From NCBI RefSeq assembly GCF_015476115.1, contig NZ_CP064295.1:1482001-1546000 (forward strand): a stretch of DNA of 64,000 nt, given 5' to 3'. Below, piece after piece: positions 8,464 through 18,507 of the stretch. The stretch is from Aegicerativicinus sediminis. Its GTDB lineage: Bacteria; Bacteroidota; Bacteroidia; Flavobacteriales; Flavobacteriaceae. The notes beneath the pieces are model-generated. The model was given only the letters and a program-made list of their open reading frames with translations, was not told the DNA's origin and made no database searches. Positions within the stretch are counted from its first letter, which is position 1, and the number at the start of each line of letters is the position of its first letter. The position numbers and the translations under genes are program-made.

Positions 8464-9624
8464 TTAACCTCTAAAAAGAAAGAAATCTTCTTTCATATCC
8501 TCGATTTGTGCGTCTTTATTGGTGATGATATAGTCTATAGCCTTTGAAGTAAATGCTTCTCCCTTTTGGGTAAGTGTAACAAGGCCATTTTCGATGGTAA
8601 TCATATTGTTTTTTAAAGCAAGATCTAAGACAGTTTTTGCCCTTACTTTTTGCCAATTTATATGTTCTTGTAGGTGATTGATATGACGTTCGGCTTGCTC
8701 TGTATGGTTTTTTAAATGCAACAAAAAAGTGAGAAGCGAAACTTCTGTTTTTTGTTGCTTTTCACGGTACCATACTGCAATAGCGCCTCTTTTGGGAGCA
8801 AATAGATAAACACCCAAAAATATTAGCCCTAAAAAAGTTGTAATTGAACCAGCTATGGATGCATCTAACCAATGAGCTACCCAATAGCCCCCAATTGCTG
8901 AAATTACTCCAAACATAGTAGAAAGCCATAGCATGCGTTTAAGGTCATCTGTCAATAAATAGGAGGCGGCCGCGGGAGCTATCATTAATGCAACGACAAG
9001 AATAGCACCAACTGCGTCGAAGGCGCCAACCGTCGTTACCGATGAAACTGTCATAAGACCATAATGTATAACAACTGGAGAAAATCCAAGGCTAGCGGCC
9101 AATCCTTTATCAAACGTGCTTAGCTTTAGTTCCTTGTAAAAAGAAAGTAATAGGCCTAAAGTTATAATAAAGATGATGGAAATAATCCAAAGAGCCCTAG
9201 GTCCTAAATCTGTTCCATCTACCATCCAACGATCGAAGGGTGCAAAAGCCAATTCTCCCAATAAAACAGCATCAACATCGAGGTGAACATCATTAGCATT
9301 TTTTGCTATCATCAATACCCCAATACTAAACAAAGCGGGGAATACTAACCCTATGGCGGTGTCCTCTTTAACCAAGCCTGTTTTTTGGATGGTTTCCACC
9401 AATATAACTGTGATTATACCAGTAACGGCGGCTAAAACAATTAGTAAGGGTGAATTTAGATTTTCGGTGATAAAAAATCCAACAACGATTCCTGGCAATA
9501 TAGCATGACTTATTGCATCGCTGATCATTGCCATTTTTCTGAGCACCAAAAATACCCCGGGAATGGCACATGCTACCGCAACCAAACTTGCAATGAGTTG
9601 TATTTCTATCTGTGAACTACTCAT
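8464..9624 (-). CDS. Metal ABC transporter permease with C-terminal winged-helix-like tail (second permease)
   Basis: Residues 1-280 are an ABC-3 family permease (ZnuB/MntB type) with eight or so membrane helices and the ISHAILPGIVVGFF block. Residues about 290-386 are a cytoplasmic extension with a helix-rich, DtxR-like winged-helix look (LLTFLLHLKN...TLTQKGEAFTSKAIDYI). Its twin at 9617 carries a similar tail, a fusion seen in several Bacteroidota. Last gene of the operon; overlaps the first permease by eight bases. Confidence 0.88.
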   Translation of the reverse strand: MSSSQIEIQLIASLVAVACAIPGVFLVLRKMAMISDAISHAILPGIVVGFFITENLNSPLLIVLAAVTGIITVILVETIQKTGLVKEDTAIGLVFPALFSIGVLMIAKNANDVHLDVDAVLLGELAFAPFDRWMVDGTDLGPRALWIISIIFIITLGLLLSFYKELKLSTFDKGLAASLGFSPVVIHYGLMTVSSVTTVGAFDAVGAILVVALMIAPAAASYLLTDDLKRMLWLSTMFGVISAIGGYWVAHWLDASIAGSITTFLGLIFLGVYLFAPKRGAIAVWYREKQQKTEVSLLTFLLHLKNHTEQAERHINHLQEHINWQKVRAKTVLDLALKNNMITIENGLVTLTQKGEAFTSKAIDYIITNKDAQIEDMKEDFFLFRG

Positions 9625-10738
9625 TTGGTTTTTTTTGTTGGTTGTATAAATTGGCGGCTACGTTAAAACCTTCTTGGGTAAGTCGCCATTCGTTTCCTTC
9701 TAGGATAACAAAATCTTTATCCTCCAATTTCTTGAGCGTACCGCGGGTAAACCCCTGAAATTTATTCAAGATCTTTATGGCATGTGGGTGAGAAATATTT
9801 TGGTGTGTGGAGGCAATCTGGTACATAAATGCCAAGGTCTTATGCATGTGCAAATCCCTTCTGTTTCTTGCAAAGCGCAATTGTCTGAACAACAATCCGC
9901 GATTAGGGGAAAAGATAAAGGAGATTAACACAAAAACTGAGGCGATTATAACAATTACTGGTCCTGTTGAAAGATTGTTTTGGTACGCACTAACGGCAGT
10001 ACCAACGATGCCGGATAGGGAACCAAAAATAGCAGCAAGTAATACCATTACACCTAAACGATTTGTCCATTGTCTTGCTGCGGCAGCTGGTGCCAATAAC
10101 ATGGCACTCATCAAAACCACTCCTACAGTTTGTAGGCCTAAAACGATGGCTAATACAATAAAAGATGTGATTAAAATATCTATTACCTTAGTGTTGAAGC
10201 CTATCGTTTTTGTGAAATCAGGGTCGAATAGCATGATTTTGAATTCTTTCCAAAATAAAATTAGAACCAAAAGGCATAATCCTGCAATTACACTCATTAG
10301 CCATACATCGCTTTCTACTAAAGTGGCTGCCTGGCCAAATAAGTACTTGTCTAAACCAGCTTGATTGGCGTTTGGCATTTTTTGGATGAATGTGAGTAGT
10401 AACATTCCAAATCCAAAAAATATAGATAAGATGAGCCCAAGAGCTGTGTCCGATTTTAAATGGGTTTTGGAGATGATGCCACGAATCCAAAATGTACCTA
10501 AAAGTCCACTAATTAGAGCGCCAATCAATAAAACATGTCCATCTTTTGTTCCCGTCCAAAGAAAGGCTAGTGCAATTCCTGGCAATGCAGCGTGCGAAAT
10601 TGCATCTCCTAATAAACTTTGCTTCCTCAATACCGCAAAACTACCCAACATACCACATACTGCTCCCAGAACAGCGGTGCCCAAAGTGATGGTCCTTAGG
10701 GTGTAGTCGGATATGATAAGATCAAAGTATTCCTTCAA
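9617..10738 (-). CDS. Metal ABC transporter permease with C-terminal winged-helix-like tail (first permease)
   Basis: A 373-residue ABC-3 permease, with membrane helices up to about residue 285 and a cytoplasmic tail with a winged-helix pattern (HPHAIKILNKFQGFTRGTL...WRLTQEGF). The motif LGDAISHAALPGIALAF is typical of Zn/Mn/Fe permeases. Two permeases imply a heterodimeric channel. The regulatory look of both tails suggests a link between transport and sensing, but this is inference. Confidence 0.88.
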   Translation of the reverse strand: MKEYFDLIISDYTLRTITLGTAVLGAVCGMLGSFAVLRKQSLLGDAISHAALPGIALAFLWTGTKDGHVLLIGALISGLLGTFWIRGIISKTHLKSDTALGLILSIFFGFGMLLLTFIQKMPNANQAGLDKYLFGQAATLVESDVWLMSVIAGLCLLVLILFWKEFKIMLFDPDFTKTIGFNTKVIDILITSFIVLAIVLGLQTVGVVLMSAMLLAPAAAARQWTNRLGVMVLLAAIFGSLSGIVGTAVSAYQNNLSTGPVIVIIASVFVLISFIFSPNRGLLFRQLRFARNRRDLHMHKTLAFMYQIASTHQNISHPHAIKILNKFQGFTRGTLKKLEDKDFVILEGNEWRLTQEGFNVAANLYNQQKKPNE

Positions 10739-10749
10739 AATAGCTTTGT

Positions 10750-11493
10750 TTATTCTTGAATGCTTACTTTATAATTGATGCCATAGGTTTTTGTAAGGTT
10801 GTCATCATTGAAAATGTCCTTTATAGGCCCGGTGGCAATCTTTTTTACATTTAGAAAGGTTACCCAATCAAAATATTCTGGAACTGTTTGTAAATCGTGG
10901 TGCACCACAATCACTGTTTTGTTGGCCTTCCTTAAGGCTTTTAATATGTTTATTATGGCAATTTCAGTAGTAGCATCAACCCCTTGAAATGGTTCGTCCA
11001 TAAAATAGATTGATGCATCTTGCACTAAAGCCCGAGCAAGAAAAATACGTTGTTGTTGCCCGCCAGATAATTGGCTAATCTGACGATTTTTGAAGGGCAA
11101 CATCCCAACTTTTTCAAGAGCTTCTAAAGCGGCCTTCTTTTCAGATTGACCAGGTCTTTTAATCCAACCTAATTTGCCATAAGTGCCCATCATCACTACA
11201 TCTAAAGCAGTAGTAGGGAAATCCCAATCAACACTTCCTTTTTGAGGCACATAGGCCACCAAGGAACGTTGTTTCTCATAAGGTTTTCCATAAATGCTAA
11301 TGCTACCAGCAATAGGTTTCAAAATACCGAGAATGGCTTTGATTAGGGTTGATTTTCCCGCGCCATTTGGACCGACAATTGCCATAAGAACCCCTTCCGG
11401 AATTTCTAAATCGATATCCCACAACACAGGTTTGTAATTATAGGCAACCGTAAGGTCGTCAACTTTAACCGCTAGTTTTTGTTGAGCATCCAT
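10750..11493 (-). CDS. Metal ABC transporter ATPase
   Basis: A 247-residue ATPase. Walker A is GPNGAGKST (residues about 40-48), the ABC signature is LSGGQQQR, Walker B is IYFMDEPF, and the switch His is in VVHHDL. It is the engine for the two permeases downstream and is separated from the binding protein by four bases. Confidence 0.95.
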
Positions 11494-11497
11494 AGTG

Positions 11498-12418
11498 TTA
11501 TTTTAAGGCATCTACCATGGTGGTGACATTGTGTAAAAACATACCAATGTATTCCCCTTCTTTGGTTCCTGCATCTCCGAGCGCATCTGAATAGAGTGTT
11601 CCGCCAATTTCAACTTCATTTCCTTTGGATTTAACCGCAGCTTGCAGTGCTTCAATTGTACGTTTTGGCACTGAACTTTCTACAAAAATTGCCTTTACCT
11701 TTTTTTCGATAATGAAGTTTGAAAGGTTTTGAACGTCTTTTACACCAGCTTCCGTAGCTGTTGACAAGCCCTGTAAACCGACTACCTCAAAACCAAAAGC
11801 TTTACCGAAATAATTAAATGCATCATGGGCCGTAACCAAAATTCTTTGTGATGGTTCAAGTTCATCTATTTTTTGTTTAAGTTGAGACTTAAGTTCAATC
11901 AACTGTTCACGGTATACAGACCAATTTTGTGTGTAGTATCCGGCATGTTTAGGATCAGCTTCTGCTAGGGTTTCCTTGGCATATTCCCCGATAGCTATCC
12001 AATTATCTATATCGAACCAAATATGAGGATCGTAATTTCCTTGAAAGGCCTCCGAACCAATGAAGGTAGAAGGATCGAGCGCATCTGACAGGGCAACGGT
12101 ATGTATGCCATAATCCTCCATTTTTTCAAAAACTTCTACCAATTTTCCCTCAAGGTGCAACCCGTTATAAAAAATGAGATCAGCGTTCCCTAATTTGTTG
12201 ACATCACCTTCGGAAGCTTTGTATAAATGAGGGTCTACGCCGCTTCCCATTAATCCTTCCAATTCAACCGAATCTTTGGCAATATTGCGGATGAGGTCGG
12301 TTATCATGGTGGTGGTAGTGGCTACTTTTAGCTTTCCAGTTTCTTCTTTTTCCGATTTACAGGAAAAGGCTGCTATTGAAATTACTACGAATAATAAATA
12401 AAGACTAAACTTTTTCAT
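11498..12418 (-). CDS. Metal ABC transporter substrate-binding lipoprotein (TroA/ZnuA family)
   Basis: A 306-residue cluster A-I binding protein with a lipobox (AAFSC, C20). Metal ligands are visible at the family positions: H in [10 protein letters not shown] in DPHIWFD, H in [11 protein letters not shown] and a C-terminal D in YSDALGD. The third ligand is His rather than the Glu of strict manganese binders such as PsaA, which favours zinc or a broad TroA-like specificity. That the regulator is DtxR/MntR-like leaves manganese or iron possible. No His-rich loop is present. Overlaps the upstream gene by four bases. Confidence 0.9.
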
Positions 12419-13197
12419 TTTGGCAATCTAAAGCTGACACCAGCGCTTAATAATAACTTTTGGCCTTCGGTAATTCCGCTGCCAATGGTGGCGTCTAATT
12501 GTACATTATTGGATATTAAATAAGTGAGGCCTGCATCCCATAAATGGTTGGCAGATGAATCTTCCGGAAGATCGCCGTAAAGCTCTAAGTAGAATCCAAA
12601 AGTGTCAGTTATTGAATAACCATAGGATATGGTATATACGTAATTGGCTTCTGGCGAATCATTTCCCCATTCAACACCTGCATTATAAGATAAGCTTGAT
12701 TTATCACTAAGGCTATGGGCAAATGCGAATCTAAAATCGACTCCCGTAGTCTCGGGTCTGTAATCTGAGGCAGCTAAAAATGGAAGCTGCAAGTGGCCAA
12801 TAAGACCAATCTCTGGCCAACCATTTTTTTCTTTTGTAATGCCGATTTTTGTTCCGAATAACAACGGACTGAAACCACTTAGAATATTCTCTAATTTCTG
12901 ACCTTGGTAGGTGTATTCTTCTTCGGTAAAATCCCAACCCAAGCGCATTTCGAGATTGTCTAATATCCCTATACGAACTAAGGTGGTATTATAGGTGGTA
13001 GCATCAATTTCTAGCCCATCCTTTTCAAAATTGGTTAAATATGCTCCAGTTTCAATTTGGATGTAACCTGGTTTTACTGTACTCGCTGATTCTGTGGCAT
13101 CCGGCCTATCAGTAATCATTGGGTCGAGTTCTTCTTTTTGAGCTTCCATAGATAGAAATGAAATGAACGTAATAAGAAAACTAAGACCTTTTTTCAT
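12415..13197 (-). CDS. Outer-membrane beta-barrel protein of the metal-uptake operon (MetA-pathway/phenol-degradation-like family)
   Basis: About 260 residues from the ATG at 13197; an upstream in-frame ATG at 13209 is possible. It has a signal peptide, then the sequence MITDRPDATESASTVKPG, which is the hallmark start of the PF13557-like barrel family, and alternating beta strands ending in the aromatic-poor tail SFRLPK. Its place between regulator and binding protein, overlapping both neighbours, suggests an outer-membrane entry route for the same metal. That role is inferred from context. Confidence 0.8.
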   Translation of the reverse strand: MKKGLSFLITFISFLSMEAQKEELDPMITDRPDATESASTVKPGYIQIETGAYLTNFEKDGLEIDATTYNTTLVRIGILDNLEMRLGWDFTEEEYTYQGQKLENILSGFSPLLFGTKIGITKEKNGWPEIGLIGHLQLPFLAASDYRPETTGVDFRFAFAHSLSDKSSLSYNAGVEWGNDSPEANYVYTISYGYSITDTFGFYLELYGDLPEDSSANHLWDAGLTYLISNNVQLDATIGSGITEGQKLLLSAGVSFRLPK

Positions 13198-13849
13198 CTC
13201 TCGAAACATATATTAAATTGGTAAAATCGTAATTCAATAAGAGGCTTTTATTCTCAATTTCTATTTCTGTCATTTTGGTGGCTTGTAATTGCTTGGTTAC
13301 TTTTAGTTTATTTGAAATTTTAAGACCATGATCCTCACAGAACTCAAAAAACTCCTTGTCTTCACTTAAAAGACGTGAAATGTGGTAGCTAAGGCCTTCC
13401 TCCGCGTTATTCAAAGGCACAACATTTTCTTTGGAAGCGATTTGCCCATCATTAGAAGGGATTGGATCTCCATGTGGATCGAAATCTGGATTGCCTAAAT
13501 AGTCACTTAATTTATCTGCTAGAAAATCGGAAGTACCATGCTCTAACAACTCAGCCTCACGGTGTATTTCATGCAAAGACATGTCGAAGGTGTTAAAGAG
13601 AAAAGCTTCCCACAGGCGGTGTTTTCTTACCACATTGAGCGCCATTTCGTTGCCTTTGTTGGTTAGCCTAAGAGGTTGATATTTCTCGTAAATCAATAGA
13701 TTTTTGTTGGCTAACTTTTTAGCCATATCGGTAGCGGCCGCATTAGAAATACCTAATTGCTTGGCAATGTTGCCGGGCTTGGTGTCCCTATGCTCCAACA
13801 CCTCATTTTTATAAATGGCCTTTATGAAATTCTCTACAGCTACAGACAT
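13181..13849 (-). CDS. DtxR/MntR-family metal-dependent repressor
   Basis: A 222-residue regulator in the full three-domain form: N-terminal winged helix (residues 5-65, KPGNIAKQLGISNAAATDMAKKL), dimerisation and metal domain (70-145, with RHRLWEAFLF, E-x-x-R-E-A-E-x-L-E-H and DPHGDPIPS), and a C-terminal SH3/FeoA-like domain. First gene of the six-gene uptake operon, so it is autoregulated and represses uptake when the metal is replete. A perfect palindrome at 13870-13887 is its likely operator. Confidence 0.92.
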   Translation of the reverse strand: MSVAVENFIKAIYKNEVLEHRDTKPGNIAKQLGISNAAATDMAKKLANKNLLIYEKYQPLRLTNKGNEMALNVVRKHRLWEAFLFNTFDMSLHEIHREAELLEHGTSDFLADKLSDYLGNPDFDPHGDPIPSNDGQIASKENVVPLNNAEEGLSYHISRLLSEDKEFFEFCEDHGLKISNKLKVTKQLQATKMTEIEIENKSLLLNYDFTNLIYVSRDEKRS

Positions 13850-13869
13850 TTCTATTACACTAAATTAAA

Positions 13870-13922
13870 ATTTAAGCTTACTTAAATATTTTTCAAATAT
13901 AACTAAAATATTAGAACTTCAA
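13870..13922 (-). promoter_or_regulatory. Promoter and palindromic operator of the metal-uptake operon
   Basis: On the minus strand TTG (at 13922-13920), an 18-base spacer and TATATTTG (13901-13894) form a near-consensus Bacteroidota promoter. Immediately downstream, over the expected transcription start, lies ATTTAAG-CTTA-CTTAAAT (13870-13887), a perfect 7-4-7 palindrome of the kind bound by MntR/DtxR proteins. Binding there would block initiation of the regulator's own operon. Confidence 0.7.
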
Positions 13923-13969
13923 AATTTTTACAATTTTGGTATCTTGCTGCTTCTAAAATTTTAATCAAT

Positions 13970-16012
13970 ATGAAATTTCTATCCCTTTTACTTCTATTAG
14001 TTGCTCTTCCAATTTCGGCTCAAACCGAAAAAACACCCTTTCAGCCTATGGATGTATTTGAGTTGGAATGGGCCAGTGATCCTCAAATTTCTCCAAATGG
14101 GCAACAAGTGGTGTATCGCAGAAGTGGTTACGATGTTATGACGGATGGTACTTCTGGCAGTCTATGGATTTTAAATACGGATGGAAGTCAACACCAAAAA
14201 CTCACTACGAGAGACGTTAATGAGGGTAGTGCAGTTTGGTCTCCCAAAGGAGACAGAATTGCTTTTGTGAGTAGTTCTGATGAGGGCTCAGAAATTTATG
14301 TGTATTGGGTGAATACACGAGTGTTTGCGCGAATAAGCCAGTTAGAACATTCACCCTCTAACCTTATTTGGGCACCAGACGGAAAGTCTCTAACATTTAG
14401 CATGTTTGTGCCTAAGGCATCACCTGTGGTCACCAAAATGCCTAAGGCTCCAAAAGGAGCAAAATGGGCAGATGATGCCAGAATCACTGATCGTTTATAC
14501 CACGAGGCTGATGGAAGAGGATATATTCCACCAGGAAATACCCATCTATTTATGATTCCCGCTGATGGAGGTAGTCCTAGACAGTTAACTTCTGGAGATT
14601 TCGACCATAGAAGTTCGCTGTCGTTTTCACCAGATGGTAATTATATTTATTTTTCAAGCAATAGGGTAGAGGATGCTGAATATCGCTTTACAAATAGTGA
14701 GGTTTATAAAGTAAATGTCCGCACCAATGAAATAACAGCCTTAACAGACCAAGATGGGCCCGATCATGATGTGCAAGCATCACCAGACGGCAAATGGTTA
14801 GCCTATGTGTCTTATCCAGAAAAGGTTCAAACCTATCAGGTACGCCATATCTATGTGATGGATACCAATGGCAATAACAAAAAGATGCTTTCTGGGAATT
14901 TAGATCGTTCTGCGTCTTCTCTAGTTTGGTCCAAGGACAGTAAAGGGATTTATTTTAACTATGATGATAAAGGGAACACTAAAGTGGCCCATATCGATTT
15001 AACAGGTAGGGTTACCAAATTGGCTGACAATATGGGCGGAACTTCCTTGGGTCGTCCGTATGGATCTGGTTCTTTTTCCATAGCAAACGATGGCAGTTTT
15101 GTGTATACAGAATCGACGCCCGAGCATCCAGCAGACTTAGTGGTGGTTTCCAATAAAGGCAAATCCACTATGAAGATTACGGATTTAAATTCAGATTTGC
15201 TGGATTATCGCGAACTGGGTAAAGTTGAAGAAGTATGGTACAAATCGAGTGTCGATGGTAGAGATCTCCAAGGTTGGATTGTAAAGCCTCCGAAATATGA
15301 TGCCTCTAAAAAATATCCATTGTTGGTGGAAAATCACGGCGGACCAATCTCTAACTATGGGGACCGCTTCACCGCCGAAATTCAGTTGTATGCAGCAGAT
15401 GGCTATTTGGTGTTTTATCCAAATCCGCGCGGAAGCACCAGTTACGGGGAAGAATTCGGTAATTTATTGTACCACAATTATCCTGGTGACGACTACCAAG
15501 ATGTGATGGACGGGGTGGATTATTTAATTGGAAAAAATCTTATAAATCCAGATAATATGTACGTTACAGGAGGTAGTGCTGGAGGTATTATGACTGCTTG
15601 GATAATTGGGAAAAATAATCGTTTTAATGCAGCGGTGGTTCAGAAACCGGTGATGAATTGGATCAGCAAAACTCTTACAGCCGATAATTATTTTGGTTAT
15701 GCAAACTCCCGTTACCCTGGTCAACCTTGGGAAAATTTTGAAACCTATTGGAAGTTTTCACCAATTTCTCTAGTTGGAAATATTGAAACACCTACTATGG
15801 TAATGGTAGGAATGAACGATTTACGTACACCACCATCGGAAGCCAAACAGTTATATCATGCCCTTAAGCTGCGAAAGATTGAAACACTTTTAGTAGAAAT
15901 TCCATCTGCCTCACACGGCATCGCCAATAGGCCTAGTAACCTTATCAAAAAAGTGTTACATACCTTGGCTTGGTTTAACAAGTATAATCCTGAGAAAAAA
16001 GAAACGAAATAA
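13970..16012 (+). CDS. S9-family prolyl oligopeptidase-type peptidase, exported
   Basis: A 680-residue enzyme with a signal peptide (residues 1-17, ending ISAQ). Residues 25-400 are a WD40/TolB-like beta-propeller, and residues 420-675 the alpha/beta-hydrolase domain. The nucleophile elbow is GGSAGG (Ser near residue 541), the Asp is in GMNDLRTPP and the His in SASHGI. It cleaves short peptides, typically after Pro or a small dipeptide, in the periplasm. Divergent from the metal-uptake operon. Confidence 0.93.
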   Translation: MKFLSLLLLLVALPISAQTEKTPFQPMDVFELEWASDPQISPNGQQVVYRRSGYDVMTDGTSGSLWILNTDGSQHQKLTTRDVNEGSAVWSPKGDRIAFVSSSDEGSEIYVYWVNTRVFARISQLEHSPSNLIWAPDGKSLTFSMFVPKASPVVTKMPKAPKGAKWADDARITDRLYHEADGRGYIPPGNTHLFMIPADGGSPRQLTSGDFDHRSSLSFSPDGNYIYFSSNRVEDAEYRFTNSEVYKVNVRTNEITALTDQDGPDHDVQASPDGKWLAYVSYPEKVQTYQVRHIYVMDTNGNNKKMLSGNLDRSASSLVWSKDSKGIYFNYDDKGNTKVAHIDLTGRVTKLADNMGGTSLGRPYGSGSFSIANDGSFVYTESTPEHPADLVVVSNKGKSTMKITDLNSDLLDYRELGKVEEVWYKSSVDGRDLQGWIVKPPKYDASKKYPLLVENHGGPISNYGDRFTAEIQLYAADGYLVFYPNPRGSTSYGEEFGNLLYHNYPGDDYQDVMDGVDYLIGKNLINPDNMYVTGGSAGGIMTAWIIGKNNRFNAAVVQKPVMNWISKTLTADNYFGYANSRYPGQPWENFETYWKFSPISLVGNIETPTMVMVGMNDLRTPPSEAKQLYHALKLRKIETLLVEIPSASHGIANRPSNLIKKVLHTLAWFNKYNPEKKETK

Positions 16013-16018
16013 AAGATT

Positions 16019-16153
16019 TTATCCGCAACCGCAGTTGTCGTTACCACAGTTTTTATTGGAGGGGCTCTTTTTCAAAACAAACTTTTTAAGTAGGTAACCC
16101 ACAGCCAATATAAGGCAAACAATTACTAATATGGTTTGGATAACTGGTGTCAT
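16019..16153 (-). CDS. FeoB-associated Cys-rich membrane protein
   Basis: A 44-residue protein translated by hand: MTPVIQTILVIVCLILAVGY, then a Lys-rich stretch and the C-terminus NCGNDNCGCG. It has one membrane helix followed by a cysteine-rich cytoplasmic tail. This is the layout of the FeoB-associated family found next to feoB in many Bacteroidota. Start three bases downstream of the feoB stop. The cysteines may pass or sense ferrous iron; this is inference. Confidence 0.82.
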   Translation of the reverse strand: MTPVIQTILVIVCLILAVGYLLKKFVLKKSPSNKNCGNDNCGCG

Positions 16154-16156
16154 TGT

Positions 16157-18256
16157 TTATTTTAAAAATTGATAGGCCATTAAGGCAACTATATATGCAA
16201 AGGTACTCATTGTAGTTAATTGAAGCATAGGCCATTTCCAGGAATTTGTTTCCCGCTTTACGATTGCGAGGGTACTCATACATTGCATAGCAAAGGCGTA
16301 GAAAAGCATTAGGGAAATACCCGAAGCAAAATTAAATAGAGGCGTGCCTAAAATAGGGTTTACTTCCCCTGCCATTCTGTTTTTAATGGTTTCCTCCTCG
16401 TCACTTCCAACAGAATAAATGGTTGCTAAGGTTCCCACAAAAACCTCACGCGCAGCAAAGGAACTAATGATGGCAATACCTATTTTCCAGTCGTAACCTA
16501 ATGGTCGAATTGCGGGCTCTATCGCTCTTCCGGCAAGACCAATAAATGAATGCTCTAGCTTATAGGAGGCTATGTGTTGATTGATTTCTTCCGCACTTAA
16601 ATTTTGATCTGCATACTGCTCTGCAACAATGCGGTCAGCCTCATTAAAATTTTCACCAGGACCATAAGAGGCTAAAAACCATAAAATAATAGAGATTGCT
16701 AAGATGATTTTTCCAGCCCCAAACACAAAGGATTTGGTTTTCTCCAAAACGGTAAGCGCCACGTTTTTAAAGAGTGGTAGTTTGTAATTTGGCATCTCTA
16801 CAACAAAGAAACTACGGCTTCTGATTTTTAGGGTTTTGCTAAGTATAAAGGCAGAAACTATAGCTGCACCAAAGCCAATTAGGTATAACAACATTAGCGT
16901 TAAAGCTTGGTAACTAAGTCCAATAAATCGGCCTTGGGGAATAACTAAGGCGATTATGATGAGATATACAGGTAAACGGGCTGAACAGGTTGTAAAAGGC
17001 GTCACCAAAATGGTGATTAAACGTTCCTTCCAACTTTCAATATTTCTAGTGGCCATAATTGCAGGAATGGCACAGGCGGTTCCCGAAATTAAAGGCACCA
17101 CGCTTTTTCCACTTAAACCAAAACGCCGCATAATGCGATCCATTAGAAAGACCACACGACTCATATAACCACTTTCTTCCAAAATGGAAATAAAGAGGAA
17201 CAGAAATGCAATCTGTGGAATGAATATGACAATACCTCCCAAACCGGGGATGATTCCGTCCGCCAACAAATCGGTAAATACACCAGCTGGCATAACATTT
17301 TTAACCCATTCACTTAAAGACACAAAGGCACTGTCAATAAGGTCCATAGGCACGCTGCTCCAATCGTAGATTGCCTGGAAAATGGATAACAAAATCACAA
17401 AAAAGATGGCATAACCCCACACCTTATGCGTAAGAATGCGGTCTAATTTGGTGCGTAAATCCTTGGCCGTTGCCAAATCTATTGTTTGCCCTTTTTTAAG
17501 GGCTTCATTTATAAATTGGTAGCGTTTTATGGTTTCTTTTTGCTGTAATCGTTTAAGATCTGATTTAGATTTAGTCTTGAAATTAGACATTGGGTCTATC
17601 TCATTACGCTCCGTTTTACCAAAGTTGACATCCTGTGTAATTACGAGCCATAACTTGTATAACAGCTGATTAGGGAAAGCCTTTCTAAGGTTGTCGAAAT
17701 ACTCCTGTTCAAACGTAAAGGCATTTAAACATGGCTTAATGGAGAGATCCTTATAATTTGCTATCAACTCCTTCAAAATAGGAATACCTGTATTTTTGCG
17801 GGTACTCACCAAAGCTATTTTCGTGTGAAGGGTCTTTTCGAGATATGAAATATCTAAACTTATCCCTTTATAATCCATACGATCTGCCATGTTTATCACC
17901 AAAATGGTTGGGATTTCTAGATCCTTTATTTGGGTAAACAATAACAGGTTTCGCTTTAGATTTTCAACATCACTGATAACAACCGCAACATCTGGATAAT
18001 CCTTGTCATTTTTGTTCATTAACAACTCGATGACCACATTCTCATCTAAAGAAGAGGCGTTAAGACTATAAGTGCCAGGTAGGTCGAGTATATGGGCCTT
18101 TACCCCTCTAGGAAGTTTACAGATACCCTCCTTTTTTTCAACCGTTATTCCTGGATAATTACCCACTTTTTGATTGAGTCCAGTAAGGGCATTAAACACG
18201 GAGGTTTTACCGGTATTGGGGTTTCCGATGAGAGCTACATTAATCTGTTTACTCAT
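16157..18256 (-). CDS. feoB: Ferrous iron transporter FeoB
   Basis: A 699-residue protein. The N-terminal G domain shows G1 GNPNTGKTS (residues 11-19), the G3 element DLPGTYSL and the G4 element NMAD. The membrane part (about 280-695) carries the two Gate repeats, with conserved Cys in SGTACAIPA and TCSARLP. It moves Fe2+ into the cytoplasm. Overlaps feoA by eight bases and is followed by the Cys-rich helper. Confidence 0.97.
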   Translation of the reverse strand: MSKQINVALIGNPNTGKTSVFNALTGLNQKVGNYPGITVEKKEGICKLPRGVKAHILDLPGTYSLNASSLDENVVIELLMNKNDKDYPDVAVVISDVENLKRNLLLFTQIKDLEIPTILVINMADRMDYKGISLDISYLEKTLHTKIALVSTRKNTGIPILKELIANYKDLSIKPCLNAFTFEQEYFDNLRKAFPNQLLYKLWLVITQDVNFGKTERNEIDPMSNFKTKSKSDLKRLQQKETIKRYQFINEALKKGQTIDLATAKDLRTKLDRILTHKVWGYAIFFVILLSIFQAIYDWSSVPMDLIDSAFVSLSEWVKNVMPAGVFTDLLADGIIPGLGGIVIFIPQIAFLFLFISILEESGYMSRVVFLMDRIMRRFGLSGKSVVPLISGTACAIPAIMATRNIESWKERLITILVTPFTTCSARLPVYLIIIALVIPQGRFIGLSYQALTLMLLYLIGFGAAIVSAFILSKTLKIRSRSFFVVEMPNYKLPLFKNVALTVLEKTKSFVFGAGKIILAISIILWFLASYGPGENFNEADRIVAEQYADQNLSAEEINQHIASYKLEHSFIGLAGRAIEPAIRPLGYDWKIGIAIISSFAAREVFVGTLATIYSVGSDEEETIKNRMAGEVNPILGTPLFNFASGISLMLFYAFAMQCMSTLAIVKRETNSWKWPMLQLTTMSTFAYIVALMAYQFLK

Positions 18257-18482
18257 CGACGATATCTATTAAAATATGGATTGCAGTCTCTTTCCTGATG
18301 GCTAAATGGGTGCCATTTACGTTGAGATATAGGGGGTCTGAAAAAGGGGCTACCTGCACCAAACGCACTTCATTGCCGGGCAAACAACCCATTTCTAACA
18401 ATTTTAAGGGAATATGTATGGAAGACACATCCATGATGATGCCCTTTTGTCCGCGTTTAAGATGTGCCAGTGTCGATTGCAC
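18249..18482 (-). CDS. feoA: Ferrous iron transport protein FeoA
   Basis: A 77-residue SH3-like protein (IPLKLLEMGCLPGNEVRLVQ is the FeoA core). It binds FeoB in the cytoplasm and is needed for uptake. First gene of the operon, overlapping feoB. Confidence 0.93.
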   Translation of the reverse strand: MQSTLAHLKRGQKGIIMDVSSIHIPLKLLEMGCLPGNEVRLVQVAPFSDPLYLNVNGTHLAIRKETAIHILIDIVDE

Positions 18483-18507
18483 CTTATTTAGATTGATTTT
18501 AAAGAAG

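Noticed and set aside
9807-10364. 185-codon + strand reading frame within the metal permease gene
   Set aside because: The opposite frame encodes a clear ABC-3 permease with the expected helices. The + frame is its shadow.
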